Both the position numbers and the translations under genes were made by a program. A stretch of DNA of 14,463 nt, from NCBI GenBank assembly GCA_965248975.1, contig CBDFKU010000006.1, positions 1 through 14,463 on the forward strand. Direction: 5' to 3'. The notes under the pieces were generated by a model. That model had not been told where the DNA came from and did not search any database. It saw only the letters and a list, made by a program, of their open reading frames with translations. Every line of letters begins with the position of its first letter. Within the stretch, counting starts at the first letter, position 1. This document shows, piece by piece, positions 1-6,385 of the stretch. This stretch comes from CBDFKU01 sp965248975 (GTDB lineage Bacteria > Chloroflexota > Dehalococcoidia > Lucifugimonadales > JAGWBF01).

Positions 1-1
1 C

Positions 2-457
2 ACTAAAGCGGCGTACGAGGCACGCACCCGGCAACTGCTGGACCCGCTGGTGCACATCTCCTTGTCCGACGGCGGCGCCCACACCAGGTTCGTCACCAAT
101 AACATCTGGCCGGTGTACTGGCTTTCCTTCTGGATCCGAGACCGGGAGATCATGAGCCTGGAGCAGGCGGTCTACAAGATGAGCGCGCTTCCAGCCTGGT
201 TCGCCGACTTTCGAGGCCGAGGCACCCTGAGAGTGGGCGATTGGGCCGACATCATCGTCTTCGACCTGGACAAGCTGGGCTATGTACACGAGAAGGCAGT
301 GTTCGCCAACGATTTTCCGGGTGGAGAGCGGCGCCTAATTCAGAAGCCCACAGGCCTGCGGTACACCATAGTGAATGGAACGGTCACCTTCGAGGACAAC
401 GATTGCACAGATGCGTTGCCGGGCAAGCTTCTGCGCAGCTACGACATGGTGGGATAA
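2..457 (+). CDS. Amidohydrolase, N-acyl-D-amino-acid deacylase-like, C-terminal part (5' end outside window)
   Basis: The reading frame is open from base 2 with no start needed, so this is the C-terminal 151 residues of a longer protein. It contains SDGGAH, matching the last metal-ligand Asp segment of the amidohydrolase-3/D-aminoacylase family. A helix with SLEQAVYKMSALPA follows, then the usual closing beta-sandwich: RGTLRVGDWADIIVFD, a PGGERR segment and IVNGTVTFED. Family members hydrolyse N-acyl groups from D-amino acids or related amides in the cytoplasm; the substrate cannot be told from this fragment. The ending with PGKLLR is common in this subgroup. Its TAA stop (455-457) directly touches the stop of the converging gene at 458, leaving no room for a separate terminator. 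The family is fairly sure, the exact reaction is not. Confidence 0.85.
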   Translation, partial: TKAAYEARTRQLLDPLVHISLSDGGAHTRFVTNNIWPVYWLSFWIRDREIMSLEQAVYKMSALPAWFADFRGRGTLRVGDWADIIVFDLDKLGYVHEKAVFANDFPGGERRLIQKPTGLRYTIVNGTVTFEDNDCTDALPGKLLRSYDMVG

Positions 458-1069
458 CTATTCGCCGGAACGTTCGGTTGGCGACCGCCGTGTCCTGCTC
501 CATACGACCATTCCGGTGACGACTGCCGCAGCGGCAAGAGGTAGGCCTATAGCCAGGGGATAGAGCAGGCTCGAACCCTTGCCACCGTCCGCAAGACCGC
601 CCGAGTCGAGTTCAATCTCGGGCGGGGGAAGCGCTTCCAGAAGCAGACACACGCGATTGGAGTAGTTAGACCGACCGAAGGCGTTGGAAGCGAACACCCG
701 GTAGCAGACCTCGCCGGGGTCGGACCCGACACTGTGGGGGAACCGGTTGGCAGTGGGGTCGTGAATCGACTCCAGGGCCACCCAGTCGTCCCTGGCCTCC
801 GCAGCGCCTGTTGTGGAGAAGCTGGCCTCTACCGTAATGCAGCGGGCGTTGTCGGCGACGTTAGTCCAGAGCAGGACCACGTCCTGTAGCAGATCCCCTT
901 CACCTTTCACTACGTCCCGAAAGGCTATCAGGTCCTCGGGGCGCTCGGGGCCCAGGGGTGGCTCTGCAAAGGAATCGCTGCAGTTCTGGCCCGCCGCCGT
1001 CGTGACGTTCCATACCGCAGCTATCAGCCCCACGGCCATGCACAGGCCGAAGAGCGCCCTGCTCTGCAT
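458..1069 (-). CDS. Secreted, membrane-anchored fibronectin-III-like protein
   Basis: This 203-residue protein has no recognised enzyme motif. Residues 1-27 form a signal peptide (basic MQSR, then a hydrophobic run ending near AAG). Residues about 40-150 look like one fibronectin type III or similar beta-sandwich: VVLLWTNVADNARCITVEA, then DDWVALESI, then VCYRVFASNAFGRSNYSNRV, which matches the typical YRVxAxNxxGxSxYSN ending of FN3 domains. Four cysteines (about 30, 67, 122, 141) lie outside the signal peptide and could form disulfides. Residues about 168-190 form a transmembrane helix followed by a basic tail (RTRR), so the domain should face outside with a short cytoplasmic tail. The ATG at 1067-1069 has a purine-rich GGGGGA upstream. 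It is transcribed divergently from xdhC. A role in adhesion or binding is only inferred. Confidence 0.72.
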   Translation of the reverse strand: MQSRALFGLCMAVGLIAAVWNVTTAAGQNCSDSFAEPPLGPERPEDLIAFRDVVKGEGDLLQDVVLLWTNVADNARCITVEASFSTTGAAEARDDWVALESIHDPTANRFPHSVGSDPGEVCYRVFASNAFGRSNYSNRVCLLLEALPPPEIELDSGGLADGGKGSSLLYPLAIGLPLAAAAVVTGMVVWSRTRRSPTERSGE

Positions 1070-1147
1070 CCTTGCGTCCCCCGAATCTGGCCCACGGCGC
1101 CCGGCCTGAGACCGCGTCTCCCGTGAGGGTTGGGTCTTGTCAAATCC

Positions 1148-1176
1148 ATTCTATCAGGCAACCCGCAATTTGAATA
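1148..1176 (-). promoter_or_regulatory. Candidate promoter for the FN3-like gene
   Basis: Read on the minus strand there is TATTCA (1176-1171), 17 bases, then TAGAAT (1153-1148). The -10 matches five of six consensus bases; the -35 is weak. A perfect TTGACA also occurs (1144-1139) but has no -10 at the right distance. This is inference from the sequence alone. Confidence 0.35.
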
Positions 1177-1198
1177 ACCGCGGTAATTCTGATATTCT
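1170..1198 (+). promoter_or_regulatory. Candidate sigma70-type promoter for the xdhC operon
   Basis: TTGAAT (1170-1175), 17 bases, then TATTCT (1193-1198), each with four of six consensus matches and ideal spacing. Transcription would start near 1205, about 35 bases before the chosen ATG of xdhC. The region is clearly AT-richer than its surroundings. An 18-base palindrome covers the -35 and part of the spacer. Confidence 0.45.
1172..1189. promoter_or_regulatory. Operator-like palindrome between divergent genes
   Basis: GAATAACCGCGGTAATTC is an inverted repeat with only one mismatched pair (positions 5 and 14) around a perfect ACCGCGGT core. It overlaps the -35 hexamers of both divergent candidate promoters, the usual place for a dimeric repressor. 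No regulator gene lies in the window, so the binding protein is unknown. Confidence 0.45.
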
Positions 1199-1239
1199 GA
1201 GTATAGAGTAGGGTGCCCGAACCCCCTGGTAAAGGAAGA

Positions 1240-2376
1240 ATGAAGGAAGTCATACAGGAAACCCTCAGGCTCCTCGCGGACGAGCAACCCTGCGTGCTGG
1301 CCACGGTGGTTCGAACCAAGGGCTCCACGCCCCAGAAGCCCGGCGCGAAACTGCTGGTCCGAAAGGATGGCAGCGGCGTGGGGACCCTGGGTGGCGGTTG
1401 CGTAGAAGGGGACATCTGGTTCGCCGCCAAGGAAATCCTGAGGCGCGACGGCGGCCCCGAGTACCGTGATTATCTGCTCAACGAAGACATCGCCGCCAGG
1501 GACGGACTGGTCTGTGGCGGCACGATGTATTTCTTCATTGAGCCCTTGCGACAACCGCAGCAGTTTCTGCCCTTCGGCCAGGCGATGGCCGAAGCCTACG
1601 AGACCGGCGTTCCCGTGGGCGTAGCCACGGTGGTAAAAGCCGACGGTGGCCAGGCCGAGATGGGCGCCCGGATCATGCTTCGAGAGCACGGCTCCACCCA
1701 CGGCTCTCTGGGAGACCCGGCGCTGGACGCGGTGGCCGTGGAAGCGGCCCGGCGGGTGTCGGACCTGGGCACCAACGAGTACGTTAGGGCCGGCGACGGG
1801 GTGGAGCTCTTTGTAGAGGGGTATACTACTCCTCCTACCCTCGTACTGGTGGGAGGCGGACACGTGGCCAAGGCCACCTACGAGCTGGCCCGCTTGTTGG
1901 GATATCGCATCTACGTCGTCGACGACCGGCCCCAGTTCGCCAACGAGGAGCGGTTTCCCAAGGCGACGGGGACGATAGTGGTGCCCGACTACACTCAGGG
2001 CCTGGACCAGATCCCCATAAACGCCAACACTTTCATCCTGGTGGCGACCCGCGGCCATTGGTTCGACGACCTTGCGCTGGAGGCGGCCGTGCGCACCCCG
2101 GCCAGGTACGTCGGCCTGTTGGGCAGCAAGCGCAAGACCATCCTCATATACCAGCGCCTGGCCCAGCTGGGGGTTTCCCCTGAGCGTCTGCAGCAAGTGC
2201 ACGCTCCCGTCGGCCTCGATATCGGCGCCTTAACCCCGGAAGAGCTTGCCGTAAGCATCCTGTCAGAGATCATCATGTTCCGGCATGGGGGCTCCGGAGG
2301 TCCGATGACCATGGACGAGCAGTATTTCGATCGGGCCATCGCCAAAGCCCTCGCCGCCGAGGCCGTATCGGCCTAG
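1240..2376 (+). CDS. xdhC: XdhC/CoxI family molybdenum hydroxylase maturation factor
   Basis: XdhC-type proteins bind molybdenum cofactor, promote its sulfuration and deliver it to xanthine dehydrogenase, CO dehydrogenase or related hydroxylases in the cytoplasm. The protein (378 residues) has both family domains. The N-terminal XdhC/CoxI domain (about 10-100) holds KGSTPQKPGAKLLV, GTLGGGCVEG with Cys54, and VCGGTMYFFIEP with Cys92. The C-terminal Rossmann-like XdhC_C domain (about 200-345) holds LVGGGHVA, VVDDRPQFAN, ATRGHWFDDLAL, GLLGSKRK and PVGLDIGALTPEELAVSI. I chose the ATG at 1240 because family proteins begin just before VIQETLRLL and AAAGGA precedes it, although the spacing is short; an in-frame GTG at 1213 would add nine residues (PEPPGKGR-rich) and be nearly leaderless. 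The mocA-like gene follows after 7 bases. No hydroxylase subunits are in the window, so the client enzyme is unknown. Confidence 0.92.
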   Translation: MKEVIQETLRLLADEQPCVLATVVRTKGSTPQKPGAKLLVRKDGSGVGTLGGGCVEGDIWFAAKEILRRDGGPEYRDYLLNEDIAARDGLVCGGTMYFFIEPLRQPQQFLPFGQAMAEAYETGVPVGVATVVKADGGQAEMGARIMLREHGSTHGSLGDPALDAVAVEAARRVSDLGTNEYVRAGDGVELFVEGYTTPPTLVLVGGGHVAKATYELARLLGYRIYVVDDRPQFANEERFPKATGTIVVPDYTQGLDQIPINANTFILVATRGHWFDDLALEAAVRTPARYVGLLGSKRKTILIYQRLAQLGVSPERLQQVHAPVGLDIGALTPEELAVSILSEIIMFRHGGSGGPMTMDEQYFDRAIAKALAAEAVSA

Positions 2377-2383
2377 GTGTATC

Positions 2384-3004
2384 GTGCCCACTACGGCTGC
2401 CCTTCTGCTGGCTGCCGGTGAGTCCACCCGTATGGGTGAGCTCAAGGCCCTCCTCCCCTGGCACGCTAAGCCTCTCCTGGTCCATCAGGTCGACTCCCTA
2501 CTGTCCGCCGGCGTGTCCCGGGTCATAGTGGTGCTAGGCCACCAGCCCGAAAAGATGGAACCTCTGATCGCCGACCATCCAGGTGTAGAGAGCGTCCGTA
2601 ACCCGGATTACCAGCAGGGCAAGACAACGTCCCTAAAGGCCGGGCTCCGCACCCTAGTGAGATGCCGAACAGACGCCGTGGCGCCGCGACTTGAGGATGC
2701 CGTCCTGATCCTCAACGTGGACCAGCCCCGCTCGTCGGAGACCGTTCGCTGCGTCCTGAACCACCACCGAGACCTGATCACGGTACCTACCTACCGTGGC
2801 AAAGGCGGGCACCCGGTGATAGTGTCCACCTCCTTGATGCCAGAGCTGCTCGAGATATCGGAGCAGGACATGGGCCTCAAGGCGGTGATTCGCAGGCACG
2901 AAGGCCGGGTAAGGTGGGTGGAGATAGACTCCGCCGAGATACTACTCGACCTGAACACCCCCGAGGACTACCGGGACGCCCTGGAGACCGTGCTCTCAGG
3001 GTAG
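2384..3004 (+). CDS. mocA: MocA-like molybdenum cofactor cytidylyltransferase (NTP-transferase family)
   Basis: The 206-residue protein is a MobA/MocA-type nucleotidyltransferase. The N-terminal nucleotide-binding signature is LLAAGESTRMGELKALLP (8-25) with Arg16 and Lys21. NVDQP (111-115) gives the metal-binding Asp113, GGHP (141-144) matches the MocA substrate-loop motif, and LDLNTPEDY (188-196) is the common closing motif. MocA converts molybdopterin-type cofactor plus CTP to the cytosine dinucleotide form needed by xanthine dehydrogenase-family enzymes; MobA would use GTP. The adjacency to xdhC, 7 bases downstream of its stop, favours the MocA role. The start is GTG at 2384, since no ATG precedes the nucleotide-binding loop. 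Other sugar or cofactor nucleotidyltransferases share the fold, so substrate choice rests partly on context. Confidence 0.85.
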   Translation: MPTTAALLLAAGESTRMGELKALLPWHAKPLLVHQVDSLLSAGVSRVIVVLGHQPEKMEPLIADHPGVESVRNPDYQQGKTTSLKAGLRTLVRCRTDAVAPRLEDAVLILNVDQPRSSETVRCVLNHHRDLITVPTYRGKGGHPVIVSTSLMPELLEISEQDMGLKAVIRRHEGRVRWVEIDSAEILLDLNTPEDYRDALETVLSG

Positions 3005-3032
3005 GGATTCGACACCAATACCCAGACCGAAT

Positions 3033-3039
3033 AAGGAGG
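3033..3039 (+). promoter_or_regulatory. Strong ribosome binding site for the CoA-transferase
   Basis: AAGGAGG, five bases before the ATG at 3045, is a near-perfect Shine-Dalgarno sequence, much stronger than that of the two genes before it. It fixes the start and suggests the CoA-transferase is made in larger amounts than the maturation factors on the same transcript. Confidence 0.8.
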
Positions 3040-3044
3040 CTAGG

Positions 3045-4238
3045 ATGAATGCGTTGGGAGGCCTGCGCGTGCTGGACCTCACCCGAGCCCTCGCCGGTCC
3101 GTACTGCACCATGATGCTTGGAGACTACGGGGCCGACGTCATCAAGATCGAGCTGCCCGGCACTGGTGACGACACCCGGGGCTGGGCTCCCCCCTTCATA
3201 GGCGACCAGAGCGCCTACTTCCTCACCATCAACCGCAACAAACGGAGCATGACACTAAACCTGAGGCATGAAGAGGGAAAGCGTATCTTCATGCAGATCG
3301 CCAAGAATGCAGACGTCGTTGTGGAGAACTTCACGCCCGGAGTGGTGGACAGGTTGGGAATTCCCTACGAGGCGGTAAAACAGGTCAACCCGGGGATCGT
3401 CTACTGCTCTGTCTCGGGGTTTGGGCAGACCGGTCCTTACCAGAGGAAGTCCGCTTACGACCAGGTAATGCAGGGCATGGGCGGCATCATGAGCCTCACC
3501 GGGGAGCCCGGCGGTTCTCCTACCAAGATGGGTATCGCCCTTACCGACATCGGGGCCGGGATGATGGCGGCCTACGGCATCATGGCAGCCCTTTTGCACC
3601 GTGAGAAAAGCCCCTCGAACGAGGGGCAGTATATCGATGTGTCCATGCTTGACCTACAGGTGGCCTGGCTTACCTACATGGGCGGCTACTATTTCGCCAC
3701 CGGCAACAACCCGAACAAGGTAGGCGCGGCCCACCCGACCCTGGTGCCCTACCAGGCCTTCATGTGCCAGGACGGCAAGTACATCAACATCGCTGTCGGG
3801 TCGGAGCGCCTGTGGCAAAGGTTTTGCACGGCCATGGACCGGGAAGACCTTCATCAGCACCCCGACTACGCCCAGAACGGAGACCGCGTGCGCAACCGGG
3901 ATGTGCTGGTGCCCCTGTTGCAAGAGGCGCTTCTCAAGAAGCCGGTGGCCGCCTGGGTCAAGCAGCTGGAAGGTGGTGGGGTGCCCTGCGGGCCCATCAA
4001 CGAGCTAAGCGACGTATTCGCCGACCCACAGGTGCTTCACCGCGACATGCTGCAGGAGGTCGAGCATCCCACACTAGGCAAGCTCAAACAGACGGGGATA
4101 CCCATCAAGTTCTCGGAGACCAAGGGCTCCATCACCCGCCATCCCCCCCTGCTGGGCGAGCACACCGGGGAAATCCTGCTGGAGCTGGGATACACTGCGG
4201 GAGACGTAGACCGGCTAAAGACCGACGAGGTAACTTAG
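3045..4238 (+). CDS. Family III (CaiB/BaiF) CoA-transferase
   Basis: Family III CoA-transferases move CoA between carboxylic acids through an aspartyl-CoA intermediate. The 397-residue length fits the family. N-terminal LRVLDLTRALAGPYCTMMLGDYGADVIKIE and DDTRGWAPPF are classic. YCSVSGFGQTGPYQRKSAYD leads to the large lobe, and Asp168 in ALTDIGAGMMAAYG aligns with the catalytic Asp169 of formyl-CoA transferase. VPCGPINELSDVFADPQV and HRDM near the C-terminus are also typical. The substrate acid cannot be read from the sequence; succinyl-CoA- or formyl-CoA-dependent transfer to an aromatic, branched or other acid are all possible. It lies 40 bases behind the mocA-like gene, and an SDR and peptidase follow from a separate promoter. 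The family is very secure. Confidence 0.93.
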   Translation: MNALGGLRVLDLTRALAGPYCTMMLGDYGADVIKIELPGTGDDTRGWAPPFIGDQSAYFLTINRNKRSMTLNLRHEEGKRIFMQIAKNADVVVENFTPGVVDRLGIPYEAVKQVNPGIVYCSVSGFGQTGPYQRKSAYDQVMQGMGGIMSLTGEPGGSPTKMGIALTDIGAGMMAAYGIMAALLHREKSPSNEGQYIDVSMLDLQVAWLTYMGGYYFATGNNPNKVGAAHPTLVPYQAFMCQDGKYINIAVGSERLWQRFCTAMDREDLHQHPDYAQNGDRVRNRDVLVPLLQEALLKKPVAAWVKQLEGGGVPCGPINELSDVFADPQVLHRDMLQEVEHPTLGKLKQTGIPIKFSETKGSITRHPPLLGEHTGEILLELGYTAGDVDRLKTDEVT

Positions 4239-4310
4239 CGGGTAGCCGGGTAATTCCCGCCAGGGTACGTTCCTACCGAAGCCGGCCCGATACTTGAGCC
4301 CATGACGCTC

Positions 4311-4339
4311 TTGCCTCGGGAGCCGATGGCATTTATCAT
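4311..4339 (+). promoter_or_regulatory. Candidate sigma70-type promoter for the SDR-peptidase pair
   Basis: TTGCCT (4311-4316), exactly 17 bases, then TATCAT (4334-4339); the -10 matches five of six consensus bases and the -35 four of six. It sits in the 152-base gap after the CoA-transferase, and predicted transcription start near 4346 falls just before a perfect hairpin. Confidence 0.5.
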
Positions 4340-4348
4340 GGAACAGGT

Positions 4349-4369
4349 TCCGGAGACGGCTTCTCCGGA
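4349..4369 (+). promoter_or_regulatory. Perfect 8-bp hairpin in the leader of the SDR gene
   Basis: TCCGGAGA (4349-4356), a five-base loop CGGCT, then TCTCCGGA (4362-4369) form an uninterrupted stem, extendable by two G-C pairs past a bulged T. No T-run follows, so it is not an ordinary terminator. It would be the very 5' end of the predicted mRNA, ending about eight bases before the AAGGGGGG ribosome binding site. It may stabilise the message or bind a regulator. Confidence 0.5.
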
Positions 4370-4390
4370 CCAAGCAAGGGGGGTTGGGAA

Positions 4391-5185
4391 ATGGACCTGG
4401 GTCTCAGAGATCGGGTGGCAATCGTGGGTGGCTCGAGCAAGGGTATGGGCCGGGCAACGGCCCTGGCGCTGGCCCGCGAGGGGGCAATGGTTACCATCTG
4501 CGCCCGCGACGAGGCAGACCTTCGCAAGACCGAGATCGACATTGCCCGAGCAAGCTCCCAGCACCACGTTCTGGCCATACCCTCCGACCTTTCCCGCAGT
4601 GAGGACATCAAGCGGGTCGTGCGGAGCACCTTTAACCGTTTCGGTAGAATCGACATCTCGATAAACAACATGGGAGGGCCTCCCATAGGCCGCCCTTCCG
4701 AGCTTGAGGACGAGAAGTGGGAAGAGGCGCTGGAGCAGAACTTCATGAGTGTGGTGCGGATGAGCCGCGAGGTCATCCCATACATGCAGCAGCAGCAGTG
4801 GGGCAGGATAATAAACCGCCTCGCCGTGTCCGTTAAGGAGCCCGTCGACGGGCTGGTGCTCTCGACCTCGAGTCGCCTGGCCGTCGTCGGCTACGCCAAG
4901 ATGCTGGCGACGGAGTTGGCCACATCGAGCATAACGGTCAACAACGTTCTTCAGGGCTGGATCCAGACAGAACGGCTCGCCAGCTTCTTCGAGATGCAGG
5001 GCCAGGAGCGGGGGCGGTCCGCCGACGATGTAAGAAAAGAAACCCTGAAGAGTATCCCGATCGGTAGGTTCGGCAAGCCCGAAGAGGTCGGAGACCTAAT
5101 AGCCTTCCTTGCGTCGGAGCGGGCAGGATACATCACCGGGGCGAACATTTCCCTCGACGGAGGAGGCTCGCAGGCCACCCTTTAG
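4391..5185 (+). CDS. SDR-family protein with substituted catalytic residues
   Basis: This 264-residue protein has the classical short-chain dehydrogenase fold and cofactor site: GGSSKGMG (13-20, the GxxxGxG loop), SDLS (65-68), NNMGG (92-96), Asn117 in the catalytic-helix position, ITVNNVLQGWIQTER (181-195) and a closing YITGANISLDGG. The active site is unusual: where YxxxK is expected there is Ser158-T-S-S-Arg162, and the Ser normally 13 residues earlier is Ala145. A subgroup annotated as 3-oxoacyl-ACP reductase-like SDRs, with VKxPxxxLVLSNxxR in this segment, has similar changes as I recall it. The protein may therefore use a different mechanism or only bind NAD(P). AAGGGGGG precedes the ATG. 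The M24 peptidase starts 12 bases after its stop. A (CAG)n run encodes four Gln (133-136). Fold sure, activity doubtful. Confidence 0.88.
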   Translation: MDLGLRDRVAIVGGSSKGMGRATALALAREGAMVTICARDEADLRKTEIDIARASSQHHVLAIPSDLSRSEDIKRVVRSTFNRFGRIDISINNMGGPPIGRPSELEDEKWEEALEQNFMSVVRMSREVIPYMQQQQWGRIINRLAVSVKEPVDGLVLSTSSRLAVVGYAKMLATELATSSITVNNVLQGWIQTERLASFFEMQGQERGRSADDVRKETLKSIPIGRFGKPEEVGDLIAFLASERAGYITGANISLDGGGSQATL

Positions 5186-5197
5186 CCCCTGAAAAGC

Positions 5198-6385
5198 ATG
5201 TCCCTTGCCAAAGTCAGAGCAGATGCCCAGGAGTACATGCTCCTCCACCCGGAGCTGGGACTCGGCGGCTGGTTGATCCACGACTACCGGCGTTCCAACC
5301 CGGTCTTCTGGCAGGCCATCGGCCAGGAGCTCGGCACGATAACCCGGCCCTGCTACCTGCACATCCCTCCCAAAGGGGAGCCCACCGTCCTCACACATCA
5401 CGTGGACGCTGGCAAGTTCCAGTCGTCGACCGCAGAGCTCTCCGTCTACCGTGACCGAGCGAGCATGCTGGATGGTCTGGGAGGGTTGGTGAGGCCCGGT
5501 TCACGAGTCGCCATGGAGTATTCGCCTTCTGCCCTGCTGCCCAGGGTGTCCAGGGTCGACGCTGGCACCGTAGAGCTTGTGAGGGAATTGGGAGTGGAGG
5601 TGGTATCCTCCGCCGACTTGCTCCAGTACGCCACCCAGCGTCTCAGCGAGGCGCAGCGCGCTGCCCACATTAGGGCAGCGGAGGCCCTGGGCCGCATCGT
5701 CCTGGATGCTTTCGGCTATATAGGCGAGAACCTCGCGACCGGCGCAACCGAGCGTCAGGTAGCAGAGTTCATTCGCGGTCGTTTCTCCAAGGAGGGCTTG
5801 CACTCACCCGACGGGCCCATCGTCGCCACCAATGCCCACGCCAGTGACCCCCATTACGAGCCGCCACCGGAGGGGAGCAGCACGATCAAGGTGGGCGATT
5901 GGGTGCTGATCGATTTGTGGGCCAAGGAGGCTGTAGATAACAGTGTCTACGCCGACATCACCTGGGTGGCTTACGTGGGGGAGAAAGTTCCGGAGAAGCA
6001 CCAGGAGGTGTTCCAGGTCGTCGTGACCGCCCGCGACTCGGCGGTGAAGTACCTGGAAGGCTTGGCGCGCCAGGGAATCAGCCTGCAGGGGAACCAGGTG
6101 GACCGGATCGCCAGAGAGTACATCGCCCGGCAGGGCTACGGCGAGTACTTCACCCACCGCCTGGGGCACAGCATCGGCACCGAGGTCCACTCGGACGCCG
6201 TGAACTTGGACGGCTTCGAGACCGAGGACACCCGAAGCATCATGCCTGGGCTATGCTTCAGCATCGAGCCCGGAGTGTACCTGCCCGAGTTCGGGGTACG
6301 CTCCGAGATCGACGTGCTGATGACCGAAGAGGGGCCTACGGTCACTACACCGGTGCAACGAGACGTGGTGCTGATCCGTCCCTAG
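5198..6385 (+). CDS. M24-family metallopeptidase (Xaa-Pro aminopeptidase/dipeptidase-like)
   Basis: M24 peptidases are pita-bread-fold dinuclear metalloenzymes that cleave Xaa-Pro or related bonds; creatinase relatives act on non-peptides. The 395-residue protein has a divergent creatinase-like N-terminal domain (about 1-150) and a clear C-terminal catalytic domain. The five ligands are visible: Asp239 in LIDLW, Asp253 in YADITW, His324 in GHSIG, Glu357 in SIEPGVYLPEFGVRSE and Glu370 in the same segment. The two Asp are 14 residues apart, wider than the usual 11 of PepP-like enzymes, owing to the AKEAVDNSVY loop. The ATG at 5198 has only a weak GAAAAG before it, so translation is probably coupled to the SDR 12 bases upstream. 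The TAG stop shares CTAG with the converging tldE. Family secure, substrate open. Confidence 0.9.
   Translation: MSLAKVRADAQEYMLLHPELGLGGWLIHDYRRSNPVFWQAIGQELGTITRPCYLHIPPKGEPTVLTHHVDAGKFQSSTAELSVYRDRASMLDGLGGLVRPGSRVAMEYSPSALLPRVSRVDAGTVELVRELGVEVVSSADLLQYATQRLSEAQRAAHIRAAEALGRIVLDAFGYIGENLATGATERQVAEFIRGRFSKEGLHSPDGPIVATNAHASDPHYEPPPEGSSTIKVGDWVLIDLWAKEAVDNSVYADITWVAYVGEKVPEKHQEVFQVVVTARDSAVKYLEGLARQGISLQGNQVDRIAREYIARQGYGEYFTHRLGHSIGTEVHSDAVNLDGFETEDTRSIMPGLCFSIEPGVYLPEFGVRSEIDVLMTEEGPTVTTPVQRDVVLIRP

Noticed and set aside
1024..2202. A 392-codon open frame on the minus strand opposite xdhC
   Set aside because: It lies wholly antisense to a protein with many conserved motifs, has low-complexity G/R/H-rich composition and overlaps the FN3-like gene; it is a shadow of high-GC codon use.
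4238..4260. GCGGG...CCCGC inverted repeat right after the CoA-transferase stop, considered as a terminator
   Set aside because: The stem is only four or five pairs and no T-run follows on the plus strand.
3764..4297. A 177-codon plus-strand frame overlapping the CoA-transferase end
   Set aside because: It is Arg/Gly/Pro-rich with no recognisable domain and sits in another frame of a conserved gene.
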